64,000 nucleotides of DNA. It comes from Spongilla lacustris. Lineage: Eukaryota; Porifera; Demospongiae; Spongillida; Spongillidae. Location of the stretch: contig OX442423.1 in the NCBI GenBank assembly GCA_949361645.1, forward strand, positions 8,216,624 through 8,280,623, given 5' to 3'. Numbering within the stretch: position 1 is the first letter of the stretch; every line of letters starts with the position of its first letter. Below, one piece after another: positions 12,446-23,775 of the stretch. Below the pieces are notes generated by a model. It ran no database searches, was not told the origin of the DNA, and was given only the letters and a program-made list of their open reading frames with translations. Both the position numbers and the translations under genes were made by a program.

Positions 12446-12570
12446 TGACTTCATGTGCCCACATAAGGGTTAATCCAAATATATAACTACTGCTTGTAGT
12501 ATTGGAGCAGTGAGAGGTCTTCAGTTGTGCAGTGAAGAGGAAGCCCATCAGTAACCACCTAGAGCATATA

Positions 12571-12804
12571 CAGTGCCCATAGCCAGGAAGTCTGAGGGGG
12601 GATCGATTAATAGGACAGTGGGACTCCTGAAAGTACCCTGTTTCAAAAGCGGTTGCTGTTAGCTTCGGAACCTGATACAAAAAGTATAATAACTGGAGGG
12701 GGCGGAACTCAAGCATCAAACGGGGGGGGGGAGGGGAGGGGGGGGGGGGAGGGGAGGGGGGGGGATCGGTCAATCCCCCCGATCCCCCCCAGGCTACGGG
12801 CCTG
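12571..12804. mobile_element. MITE with CAGKSCCATAGCCAGG-type ends and internal poly-G (copy 1)
   Basis: The left end CAGTGCCCATAGCCAGGAAG and right end CAGGCTACGGGCCTG are imperfect inverted repeats. The interior has G-rich runs around 12722-12770 and a C-rich stretch. An orthologous copy lies at 60731-60952, so insertion preceded the segmental duplication. Confidence 0.6.
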
Positions 12805-13214
12805 CAGCCTGCATAGTGCACATGGCTAGCAGACCACCTGCCTCCTATCAGGCATTAAGGTGCATATTAAATGGAAGCATTGTGATGGAGAGTCAATACA
12901 TGTGAATGAGCAAGAAGGACCGTGAACAAGTGAGAGAATGTGTTCAGGCTGGTGTAACGTCATCTGGTAGTAAGGTGCACATTAAATGGGAGCATTAATT
13001 GTTGAGTACCAGAGTGTGAGTGAGAATGGGTATGGCTCCATGTGTAACACTCAATGATGCATGCCTCATCATGCCTGGGCATACAGAGATTTACACGTTA
13101 TTTGTAAGTTCTAATAAACAGCTGAATCTCACAATACCAAATCACAGAGCTACATGTAAATGGCTATGATAAGCCAAGATCAGTGATACATATGAATTTG
13201 CAAAATGTGTAAAT

Positions 13215-14028
13215 GGGACAGTTTCCGCGAAAATGTCACCCTTTTATAACATTATAATGTTATAATAATGCTTCTTGTTTGAATCGCTATATCTTCCGAA
13301 CGCTAAACGCTATCGACTTCCTATTTTCAACAGTTCATACTACACCATTTTTCTATGATTAATTACATTTTGGGGTTTTGCACTTGCTCCACGCCAGTAT
13401 TGCAACATTCGATACCCGACCGGGTTCAAACCCGCCATAACTTTAGGTAGGAGTAATCAAATCGCTTCAAATTCGGTTTTAGGTACAGAGGTCCTATACC
13501 TATTGATTTGTACTGTTCGTTAATTTTTATACCATGAGTTACGGAGATACAGTTGAACAAAGTACGTCCACTTTTCCCGCTCGATTCGTGCCAATGATAT
13601 AACAACCGCCTCCCATACATTGAGCGGGACGCGATTTGCCAAAATCATTGGCGCGAATCGAGCGGGAAAAGTGGATGTACTTTGTTCAACTGTATCTCCG
13701 TAACTCATGGTATAAAAATTAACGAACAGAACAAATCGATAGGTATAGGACCTCTGTACCTACAAACTGAATTTGAAGCGATTTGATTACTCCCACCTAA
13801 AGTTATGGCGGGTTTGAACCCGGTCGGGTATCGAACGTTGCAATACTGGCGTGGAGCAAGTGCAAGACTCTAAAATGTAATTTATCATAGAAAAATGGTG
13901 TAGTATGAACTGATGAAAATAGGAAGTCGATAGCGTTTAGCGTTCGGAAGATATAGCGATTCAAACAAGAAGCATTTTTATAACATTATAATGTTATAAA
14001 AGGGTGACATTTTCGCGGAAACTGTCCC
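13215..14028. mobile_element. Fold-back element, about 814 bp, copy 1
   Basis: This is nearly a complete palindrome: two arms of about 390 bp starting GGGACAGTTTCCGCGAAAAT and ending with the inverse, joined by a loop of a few tens of bp near 13600-13630. AAAT flanks both sides (13211-13214, 14029-14032). A second member is at 53412-54216 with ATTT on both sides. The homologous position in the duplicated block (about 61345) has no insertion. Open frames inside are arm artefacts. Confidence 0.8.
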
Positions 14029-14199
14029 AAATAATATTTGGATGACCTTTGTCCTTCTAGTAATGTTCTGTGATGGGAAGGGATGACCTTTGTCCTCCTC
14101 CAAGCTGCACTTATACTGGAACATCTGTTGTCTTGGATGTCTTCTTATGAGGCTTGGCATAGCTGTCCAATGTGACAGGCTCCATGTTGTGCTGTATGG

Positions 14200-15785
14200 T
14201 GGTCACAAGGTTAGCACATGAAGGTCACATGATGATCCAATGGATGACAAGGTTAGCACATGAAGGTCACATGGTGGTCCAATGGATGACAAGGTCAGCA
14301 CATGAAGGTCACATGATGGTCCAATGGATGACAAGGTTAGCACATGAAGGTCACATGATGGTCCAATGGATGACAAGGTTAGCACATGAAGGTCACATGG
14401 TGGTCCAATGGATGACAAGGTTAGCACATGAAGGTCACATGATGGTCCAATGGATGACAAAGTCAGCACATGAAGGTCACATGATGGTCCAATGGATGAC
14501 AAGGTCAGCACATGAAGGTCACATGATGGTCCAATGGATGACAAGGTCAGCACATGAAGGTCACATGATGGTCCAATGGATGACAAGGTCAGCACATAAA
14601 GGTTACATGATGGTCCAATGGATGACAAGGTTAGCACATGAAGGTTACATGATGGTCCAATGGATGACAAGGTCAGCACATGAAGGTCACATGATGGTCC
14701 AATGGATGACAAAGTTAGCACATGAAGGTCACATGGTGGTCCAATGGATGACAAGGTTAGCACATGAAGGTTACATGATGGTCCAATGGATGATAAGGTC
14801 AGCACATGAAGGTCACATGATGGTCCAATGGATGACAAAGTTAGCACATGAAGGTCACATGATGGTCCAATGGATGACAAGGTCAGCACATGAAGGTCAC
14901 ATGATGGTCCAATGGATGACAAGGTCAGCACATGAAGGTCACATGATGGTCCAATGGATGACAAGGTCAGCACATGAAGGTCACATGATGGTCCAATGGA
15001 TGACAAAGTTAGCACATGAAGGTCACATGATGGTCCAATGGATGACAAGGTCAGCACATGAAGGTCACATGATGGTCCAATGGATGACAAGGTTAGCACA
15101 TGAAGGTCACACGATGGTCCAATGGATGGTCCAATGGATGACAAGGTTAGCACATGAAGGTCACATGGTGGTCCAATGGATGACAAGGTTAGCACATGAA
15201 GGTCACATGATGGTCCAATGGATGACAAAGTCAGCACATGAAGGTCACATGATGGTCCAATGGATGACAAAGTCAGCACATGAAGGTCACATGGTGGTCC
15301 AATGGATGACAAGGTTAGCACATGAAGGTCACATGATGGTCCAATGGATGACAAGGTTAGCACATGAAGGTCACATGATGGTTCAATGGATGTCAAGGTT
15401 AGCACATGAAGGTCACATGATGGTCCAATGGATGACAAGGTTAGCACATGAAGGTCACATGATGGTCCAATGGATGACAAGGTTAGCACATGAAGGTCAC
15501 ATGATGGTCCAATTGATGACAAAGTCAGCACATGAAGGTCACATGATGGTCCAATGGATGACAAGGTTAGCACATGAAGGTCACAAGATGGTCCAATGGA
15601 TGACAAGGTTAGCACATGAAGGTCACATGATGGTCCAATGGATGACAAGGTTAGCACATGAAGGTCACATGATGGTCCAATGGATGACAAGGTTAGCACA
15701 TGAAGGTCACATGATGGTCCAATGGATGACAAGGTTAGCACATGAAGGTCACATGATGGTCCAATGGATGACAAGGTCAGCATTG
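14200..15785. repeat. 42-bp minisatellite, about 37 copies
   Basis: The unit is ACAAGGTTAGCACATGAAGG plus TCACATGATGGTCCAATGGATG. Because 42 is a multiple of 3, one plus and one minus frame run open for over 500 codons, but composition is purely repeat-driven and no splice or start context supports a gene. The second copy of the block has only one to two units (61543-61610), so expansion or contraction happened after duplication. Confidence 0.93.
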
Positions 15786-16023
15786 TCCTAAGGTAAGTGC
15801 AACATGAAACACAAATGATTAAAAGTTCAGTAAACCATCAGTTAGCTACAGTTTTGCACCCAACATGTTGCCTGGTGTATGGTCATGTGGCTTCATGGAA
15901 GGGTTAACATTTGATGGAGGGTATGATCACATGACATTGGTGTGTTTGAGGGAGGACATTTGCCATTCCACCTATGATAGGGAAGGTACAGGACACCATG
16001 CTAGAGGAAACGTATGCCAGTTA

Positions 16024-16156
16024 TTGTAGCACTGCTCCACACCTAGGTGTTACCAGAGCACTGCTCCACACCTAGGTGTTACCAGAGCACTGCTCCACAC
16101 CTAGGTGTTACCAGAGCACTGCTTCACACCTAGGTGTTACCAGAGCACTGCTCCAT
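16024..16156. repeat. 29-bp minisatellite, about 4 copies (copy 1)
   Basis: The unit is AGCACTGCTCCACACCTAGG plus TGTTACCAG. It ends just beyond the stop codon of gene B1. The duplicated copy at 63570-63935 has about 13 units. Confidence 0.9.
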
Positions 16157-16187
16157 TGATTTAGTATGCCCACAATATAACTGCAGG

Positions 16188-18998
16188 TTACAATGGCCAC
16201 CTGCCAAGACCACACCTACATGTGTATGCAGGAGCTAGGATATAACAATGGCTCCAAAGGACACACACATAATAAGAACTGACTTTGCTCAACTCTGGAT
16301 CCTCTTGTACTCCACTGGAGTGTGGGTCTGCATACTCCTCTGCCATCTTGGCCTCCAGTGGGTCCAGGTCATGAGGGTACTCTGAAGGTGATGGCATTAG
16401 CTCCACCTCTGGTGGGTGCACAGATGGTTCTCCAGCTCTGCCCACACCTTGTATGATGTAATCATGCATCTGTACATGTCTGATGTGTGGTCCACACATC
16501 ACTTACATGTTTTCCTTCTAAGTACCATGGCAACAATAGCACTGATGGTGATGATGATGGTTAGAGCAATGATGGGAACAACCACGCCCACAGCAATGGC
16601 TGCCTGATCTGGGGATGGGGAGGAGGATATGATAAGAGGACATCATTGACATCACATCCATACCTGTACTGGAGGGCCTGGAGGTGGGAGGGGCAGTGGA
16701 GGGAGGGGCAGTGAGTCCTGTGAATAAGTCAAACCATTCAGCATGCACAATTCAATTGACTAATATGTACATGTAATGAAGTTTCATACAATAAGCATTG
16801 TTATTAATGCTAACCATATATGGTAGTACTGTTCTCAGGACCCACAGCTCCATCTCCATTTATGGATGCCACAAAGATGGTGTAACTGGTAGCAGGGACA
16901 TAGACTTGTTGGACATAGAGACATGGTGAGGTGGTACAGGTAGTAGTGGTAGGACCAACAGAGGCACCATTGCCAACAACCCTCACTGTGTACATGGTCA
17001 CACTGCCCCCCTGGAGGAGACCAATAGGTTCATTCACCAGGGGGCAACAGGCCACACCCCCTACCACAGGTGTCCATGTGATCTCAAGATGGCGGAGGGT
17101 CTTGTTAGCATACATGACAAAGACAACATTGATGGAGGTGCTGTTTGGAGGGTCTGCCACTGTGAGGGGGAAACATAGTCATACATGTAGAGTGAGATGT
17201 ATTGAAGTGTGAGAGAGGTGTATTGAGAATAATCAATGCAAAGGTGGGATGATGGAGACAGCTACTGTTTGAAATGTGAATGAGATGAGGTGCATACAAG
17301 GTGAATGTACAGAGCAGACATTACAAAAAGAGTTTAGTGGTGGCAACTTTATGTCCCCACTATATGTACACAACAAGAGTGTTTCATAACTACAACATGG
17401 TTGTCTAGGTGATGGTATTGTGCAGTCCACTTACAGGTCAGTTTTGACAGTGATGTCACATTGCTGGTCCCAGCACAGTTGATGGCCACCACAGAGACAG
17501 TGTAGAGTGTGTCACTGGTCAGTCCAGTGAAGGTGTTCTGCAGTGGTCCATTGGCAGGGATGGGGACCAGTGTGTTGGAACTGTCATTGATACTGACATT
17601 GTAGCTGGTAGGAACACCACCAGTAGTGGGAGGGGCCCAGGCCACTGTTAGCTGGTCCACAGATGGACTATTTAGTGTTATGTTCCCAACAGCACCAGGG
17701 GAGGCTGGGAGGGGGAAGAGGAAGGAGAGGGAAGGTATTACAATACATGGCGTACATGTAAAACATTAGCCAGGTCACTGATGGGATGGACTACCATGTC
17801 TGTGGGACCATGGTCACTGATGGGATGGACTACCATGTCTGTGGGACCATGGTCACTGATGGGATGGACTACCATGTCTGTGGGACCATGGTCACTGATG
17901 GGATGGACTACCATGTCTGTGGGACCATGGTCACTGATGGGATGGACTACCATGTCTGTGGGACCATGGTCACTGATGGGATGGACTACCATGTCTGTGG
18001 GACCATGGTCACTGATGGGATGGACTACCATGTCTGTGGGACCATGGTCACTGATGGGATGGACTACCATGCCTGTGGGACCATGGTCACTGATGGGATG
18101 GACTACCATGTCTGTGGGACCATGGTCACTGATGGGATGGACTACCATGTCTGTGGGACCATGGTCACTGATGGGATGGACTACCATGTCTGTGGGACCA
18201 TGGTCACTGATGGGATGGACTACCATGTCTGTGGGACCATGGTCACTGATGGGATGGACTACCATGCCTGTGGGACCATGGTCACTGATGGGATGGACTA
18301 CCATGTCTGTGGGACCATGGTCACTGATGGGATGGACTACCATGTCTGTGGGACCATGGTCACTGATGGGATGATGTTTGTAACATTATTTAAACCTACT
18401 TGCAAAGTATTTCATTGCAATTATTTTCACAGCCTTTGATCCATACAATTGTACATGTACAGGTTATACAACTCACTTGTACATATTTTCCTTTACATAT
18501 TTATGCAAACAACCATGGAAGATTAACATTACATTCTAGGAAATAATTCTTTTATCCAAGATGGTATGTCAGTTTTACTTCACAGCCCATACATGTACAG
18601 GTATACTATTGCAACTCACCTGTTATATTCAAGGTATCACTTCCCACTACAGTCTGAATTAGTACCATCCGCACACACAACAGTGGCCCCATTCAGAGCC
18701 TGAACAGCAGGAATGGTGAGGACAGATGTGTAGCATGTTCCATTGGTGGAGATATTCGTTGTCATAGCAGAGAGACCACCACATGATCCAGTGGCAGCTG
18801 AAACAAGATAGCCTGATACCTTCTGGGCGAGTGCTATCTGGTTTCCACCAGCAGGGCACACAACAGCTGATCCTATCCAGGTTGTAATCACTAAATCACC
18901 AGAGCTTGAGCTAAGCACACAGGTGTAGGTGATGCTACTTCCAGGACATGAGTAGGTACCCATTGGTGGGTAACTGAGAGAGAACTGGGGGCATGTAC
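16188..18998 (-). CDS. Gene B1: Ig-like / FN3 / FN3 / linker / TM / tyrosine-motif tail receptor (first exon not found)
   Basis: Minus-strand exons in order: 18998-18620 (Ig-like, with Cys and the ITTWIGS Trp core), 17704-17435 (FN3-1, PPTTGGVPTSYNVSI...VVAINCAG), 17159-16815 (FN3-2), 16717-16664 (Pro/Ser/Thr linker), 16608-16507 (TM, from AIAVGVVVPIIALTIIIT, then LRRKT stop-transfer), 16447-16188 (tail ending ...GRWPL). Junctions are phase 1. The tail holds SEYPHD and one EEYADP, a YxxP-type SH2-docking motif. The Ig exon is one base too long for phase 1-1 if the gtgagt donor at 18619 is used; a donor at 18650 (GACT/gtagtg) gives 348 nt and keeps frame. The signal-peptide exon upstream of 19000 was not found. 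A 39-bp minisatellite fills part of the first intron seen. Either a functional receptor with an alternative donor or a recent pseudogene. Confidence 0.72.
17768..18375. repeat. 39-bp minisatellite in a gene B1 intron, about 15 copies
   Basis: The unit is GGTCACTGATGGGATGGACT plus ACCATGTCTGTGGGACCAT, very homogeneous (only C/T variants in TGTCTG versus TGCCTG). It lies between the Ig and first FN3 exons. Open frames on both strands follow from the multiple-of-3 period. Confidence 0.93.
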
Positions 18999-20690
18999 CT
19001 GAGGAAAGAAATGTTGTACATGTACAAATAGCAGCTCAATAATACTAATGCTACTTTCTTGAAATGTCACAATCAGATAGGTCAATTGAGGGTATTACAT
19101 GTACATGTATGTAGAAACTTAGTGCCAAGGGCGAGCAGATACTCTGTACCCACAGTATGAAGTTTGCACAGTGCACATGTACGGAATAATGTACAGGTAC
19201 AGTGTTCTAATTAAAGAGCAACAAATGCTTACAAATCCCTTCCTATCCTTGATGCTACACCAAAACTACCAAGAGATCAGCTGTGCAGATGGGTGTGTTG
19301 TGGTATGCTTATGGAAGTTAGTCACATCCAGCAAAAGACCTGTGGGATGCACTTTAGTAAGGAAACTACATGTATTCCCGTGATGTATTCCGCCTTCCTG
19401 CACTGTGCAAACTTCAAGAAGTGCACGACGCCAAGTACATGTATGTAACCGATATCTAGCAATCGAACAGTTTGGTAAAAGGCAGATGTGGAACAAGGTA
19501 CATGTACATGCAACAATTACTCTGAATGTTTGCTCAAAAAGGAAAACGTTCCTACTAAATAGACTGTATACAAGTAGTTGAACACACGAAGTAATCTGTA
19601 TAGGAGGTTCTGTATTGCAGTGCCTCCTACAGTTTCCCTGGCTCCTGATGTCTTCAAGAACTTTGCTTTCTCATGAAACAAGTGCTGCTCAAGGACTAAT
19701 GGTGTGCAGGTTGCAATTATGATACCATAGAGAAACACTGAAGTGATCAACTGAGTTACTATGTAAATACTGATCATTCCATAATCAGTGTTAACATAAA
19801 AGTAGTGATTTTTGTTTTCCTTATCAGTGATAAGCTGGGTGAATTTCTTGACACGACAGCAACAGGTGTACACTGTACCTTTTCCTTGAGTGATTTAAAG
19901 TGATAGATATGTGTGGCTCTGCTTGACAAACCATCGAGAGGCCAGTTGACACGTACAGGCCCACTTCTTACCCATAAAAATGGGGGGAACACACTCACCT
20001 ATAGATTCTGAGGGACCAGCGGAAAGGTCGCTCATTCAGAGTGGGGGGGGGGGGGGGGGGGGGGGATAGGCATGAGCCCAGCAGCTCTGCAGCCTATGAC
20101 AGTGTAAATCAGAAGTGACCAGCAACCTACATGTGCGTGTCACTTAAGAACTTATGGTTTAGTGCTACAAAACGTATGTTAGTCTTTCCACCCCGCCCAA
20201 AATATTTTAAACAGTCAAGGACAGAAAATACCAACAGTGTTTTAAGGCTAATTTTGGGTTTGAATGGCTAACAGAACAGTCTAAAATAAGATAGAGAATG
20301 TTTTTATATTTACTTGTTGAATTACACTACTATTCTTTATACACACACAAGTGATGATGAGTGATCATTATAGTATTATGGCACAGAGATCTTATGGGCA
20401 ATGATGCTGCAGCTTCCATGAGTTACATCTAGCATTCCATAATTGCACATAAAACCAGAGCACATATCTAAGTATGGACAGGAGGTCAGCATCCCTTCAT
20501 TTTAAAAGTTTAATTTCATACCTTCCGTGCATTGCCTATGACCAATAGGTTGTACATGTGTCAGATAAATATATATCTGTATAACAGTACAACTCTAAAG
20601 TTGCCGTTCAGATGAAAATGGCTAACATAATTTTGGTACCCTAGGGCTTACGGGCTAACAGTAATCAAAGAAGACTAACAGCTCTGCACT
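18999..20690. other. Upstream of gene B1, no exon recognised
   Basis: A weak inverted repeat links 19150-19175 (AGTTTGCACAGTGCA) with 19400-19430. A G23 run is at 20043-20065. I searched the minus strand for a hydrophobic start exon with a gtatgt-type donor and found none that I would defend. Confidence 0.4.
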
Positions 20691-20699
20691 TAATAATTC

Positions 20700-21235
20700 C
20701 ATTGAACCAACACTCCAGCCCAGACATTTTCTGCTCTTTCAGCAAACACAGAAGTTGGTGCTCGGTCAGACATTGCAGCGGATGGTTTTTGGGGTGGTCA
20801 ATTTGAACGGACATTTTTTGATGTCAGATTTTTCAACCCCCTATGCCCCTTCCACTTTCACACTCCCACACTCTCCACTTGCTACCGAAAACATGAAAAC
20901 ATTAAAGAGAATACGAGCTTCGAATCCATGCCGTGAGGTCAAGCGGTCATCATTCACCCCTCTTGTCCTCTCCTCAACTAGAGACATGATATGGGCACCA
21001 TGGCCACTACTACCTACAAACGTTTGGCATCACTGCTAGCTGACATATAGGGCACATCATACAGTCAGACTATGGGGTGGCTTCGCTGCCGTCTATACTT
21101 TTCCCTTTTGCGATCATCCATACAGTGCATCAGAGGGGCACGACCAAGTCAAGGACATGCAATACACTTCCCTCCCTCCATTGAACTGACAGTCAGAGAA
21201 TCTCTGATACCTCTGTCCATATGAACACTTCGAAA
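20700..21235 (+). pseudogene. Retroelement C-terminal remnant (GFWGGQFERTFFDV type)
   Basis: Conceptual translation gives pieces GARSDIAADGFWGGQFERT, then CYRKHENIKE, SSFTPLVLS, TTYKRLASLLAD, WLRCRLYFSLLRSSIQCIRG in order. They fall in different frames and are separated by stops. I recognise this block as the C-terminal nuclease-like part of retroelement polyproteins common in cnidarian and sponge genomes. At least two frameshifts and an in-frame stop make it a dead copy. No reverse transcriptase core is visible upstream. Confidence 0.65.
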
Positions 21236-21403
21236 TCATTCCTAGTTAAATGTTTTCTGTGTTATTACATGCATGTATACGATTTCCATTCGTTAAAAAA
21301 TAAATAAAAAAATTTACGAGCATACAACAATTTCAAAGTAGTGTCCTTAAACAGCTTGGTAGCAGATTTCAAGGTACCCACACGAATGTAGCATACAGGC
21401 AAA

Positions 21404-21407
21404 CACC

Positions 21408-21476
<69 letters not shown>

Positions 21477-21495
21477 ACACACACACACACACACA
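21404..21495. repeat. (CA)n microsatellite
   Basis: About 45 CA dinucleotides with one ATAC interruption near 21471. It is flanked by an inverted pair TCTCGTGCCCAGACCCAA / TTGGGTCTTGGCACGAGA (21502-21590). Confidence 0.97.
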
Positions 21496-21897
21496 TGTTA
21501 GTCTCGTGCCCAGACCCAAGCATTGCAGCTAGCGTAGCGGTAATGTAATTCATTCGCAGCTGCGATGCATTGGGTCTTGGCACGAGACTACACACGTGTG
21601 CGCAACTAAAACTCTAGCATGACTCGAATTCTTCACTGGGCGACTAAATTACTCCGTAACCTTATCCCGCGAACATATTTATTGGTACACGTACATACCT
21701 CAGTCTAATATCTATGATAAAACGAAACAAGCCGTCCGATCGCAGCAGCCATTATATGTATGTCACGCCCCATATCTTAGGCCGGTACTGGTTCCAAACT
21801 CCAGACAAGTCCTCGGTCCCAGGCAGGATATGTCGTAATATTATATGTATTCTATAATCAGCTTCATACTTTTACACTAATTACACGGCTTGTTGTG

Positions 21898-22570
21898 CAG
21901 GGAATAATTTACTTTTTTTAAATTGCATAGCAATTTTGCTCCGCAAAATCAAAATTGATTAGCAACTTGGTTCAGTTGCATCGCAATTCATTCCCGCCGA
22001 GATGTGTGGTGATTCAGAGCTATCCCACGGACAGCGTGCATTTGGATCGCTTTCAGGCGAACGAGTCAAACGACTACTTCCCCCCCCCCCCCCCCCCCCC
22101 CCCCCCCGTCTATACAAAACGAGGTCACCATCACATTTAAAAGTTTTAATATTTGTAGATTTTGTCCACCCATATTGGCACTGTCGCGTACGCGTTCGGG
22201 CATATTCGTGTGCAGTATGTACATGTAGTAATGATTTGGTAACTTGATAATTCTAATTCGACACCCCCCTTCCCGAAGCCGGCTGTGTATGCTGCGCGCT
22301 CATGTCATTCGTACGCGTACGCAATCACATTAATTGTCGCGATCGCGATGTCACGTGAGTGTGGCTGATGTGACTTGGCGCCAGCTTTCTGATTGGAATT
22401 CTTTTGTACCATAAATGCACTCTCTTCGCGTAGTATTTACACTGAGCAACGTGCCTGCAAACGCGGATTAGATTGCATCGCAGTTTTCTGCGACCATGTT
22501 TGAAGTTGTTTCGCATCTTATAAAAACTGCTTCGCAAAATGCGATGCGAATCCGGTTAAATTATTTCCTG
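21898..22570. mobile_element. Short TIR element, internally deleted relative of 26155-30783
   Basis: The ends are CAGGGAATAATTTAC and the inverse GTTAAATTATTTCCTG. Both sides carry a 5-bp duplication TTGTG (21893-21897, 22571-22575). The left 350 bp match the right end of the 4.6-kb element at 26155-30783 in inverse orientation, and the right 310 bp match its left end. The 4-kb centre is absent. A C28 run (22080-22107) sits in the left part. No coding sequence. Confidence 0.75.
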
Positions 22571-22575
22571 TTGTG

Positions 22576-23155
22576 GTAAGTAAAGTACAATACGTGATGA
22601 TGTACTAGTCCACCCCCCTTCGCCCCCCCTCCCTCCACAAAATACCGCCCAACAACAATCGCGGCCATGTTGTTACGCAGTGTCCATGTCACTTTTTTTA
22701 CGCTACTTTACTAATATGCCCCCCCCCCCCCCCCCATCCCCCCTTCCCCCTTCTGTAATAAAGGTCAATTGCTATTTGATAGAAGTCTCAACAACATCGG
22801 ATCCCGATTCTCCAACTACCTTTAGTAATTAAAAATATGGAAGGAGAAACTGATAGTGGTGAATTAGGCTAAAACATGTGTATGCATTGTTTTTTTAATA
22901 CATTTTATTTATGGTAATGCAAGAGTACATGAAAATGACATACAGCCATGAACAGAAAGACATTCCAACACACACACACACATACACACACAGAGTACAT
23001 GTGCACATACACGCATGAAAATATGCTAAAGTGTGTACAGTACTGCGGGTACAGAGTAGGTACATGTGTACCTGCTCATCTTGGCACATACATGTACATG
23101 TACTTAATTTAGATACCCTCAATTGGCCTATCTGATTGTGAGATTTCATTACTCT
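22576..23155. other. Non-coding with poly-C run
   Basis: Contains a C17 run (22719-22735) and a short CA-rich tract (22970-22992). No gene seen. Confidence 0.5.
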
Positions 23156-23159
23156 TGTG

Positions 23160-23290
23160 TTCCCCTGGTAGCAGAGACATATGGTGCATGGGGAAATGAA
23201 GCTATTGAAGCCTTCTCTCAGCTGGCATCACGGCTTGCCACTCTAACATGCAGGCCCAAGTTGATCGTCCTTGGAGACTTCTATGGCAGG
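23160..23290 (+). pseudogene. Retroelement 3'-end fragment (AETYGAWGNEA type)
   Basis: The plus-strand reading PLVAETYGAWGNEAIEAFSQ followed by LASRLATL matches the terminal block of the retroelement C-termini also present at 42935-43950 (PLAVETFCNWGKEAHLTF) and 47865-48200. About 40 codons only. It joins abruptly at about 23290 to a relic of gene A sequence. Confidence 0.55.
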
Positions 23291-23292
23291 CT

Positions 23293-23530
23293 CAATGTAC
23301 ACAGGTTTGGTACAGATGTCTGTATGTACATTGTATCGATAAAGATAAACACATACATGTAGAAACACATCTGTTCGGACACTTCAGCTTCAAGCCTATC
23401 TCCTCAAACCACTTCATGTTCATGTACTCCCATCACCACCTCAAGTGCTTCCATCACCACATCATCAACTCCTGCAACTATGAATTTTTGAACAGAAAAT
23501 TTATTTGCTCCCACGTTCATAAGGCAATTT
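23293..23530 (+). pseudogene. Relic of gene A: intron 3 fragment plus stalk exon
   Basis: One 29-bp minisatellite unit (ACACAGGTTTGGTACAGATG) is followed by a copy of the Ser/Thr stalk exon (about 23387-23482: CTTCAAGCCTATCTCCTCAA ... CCTGCAACTATGAATT). The GC donor present in genes A1 and A2 (TTCAGGCAAG) is lost, replaced by TTTTTGAACAG. No FN3 or TM exon adjoins it. A third, dead member of the A class. Confidence 0.7.
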
Positions 23531-23775
23531 AAATTTTATTAAACATTTAGAGCATGGTGTGATGGACGCTGAGGTGAGCATGCAGGTTATTGGTAACAGA
23601 ACAATGTTTGCAATGTCCAAGCCAAAGGAGGAATTAGCATGCCCACAATCTACAATGCCATGTACATGTTGTATGAAGCCAGAACACACACACCTCCCAC
23701 CACCACCACCTCTGCCATTTAAATGCTGTGTTGTCATATACATGATCGAGGTTATGTGAATAACTACCTCTGGAT

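Noticed and set aside
12381..12821. 146-codon minus open frame with Pro-rich stretch
   Set aside because: Composed of a MITE, poly-G/C runs and the end of the 31-bp array.
13426..13708. Short open frames in the fold-back element
   Set aside because: They mirror each other in the two palindrome arms and are not conserved in the copy at 53412-54216.
14172..15791. 539-codon plus and 526-codon minus open frames
   Set aside because: Both follow from the 42-bp period (multiple of 3). The homologous block has only one to two units, so no protein is conserved.
17738..18439. Open frames of about 200 codons on both strands
   Set aside because: 39-bp minisatellite located in an intron of gene B1 between its Ig and FN3 exons.
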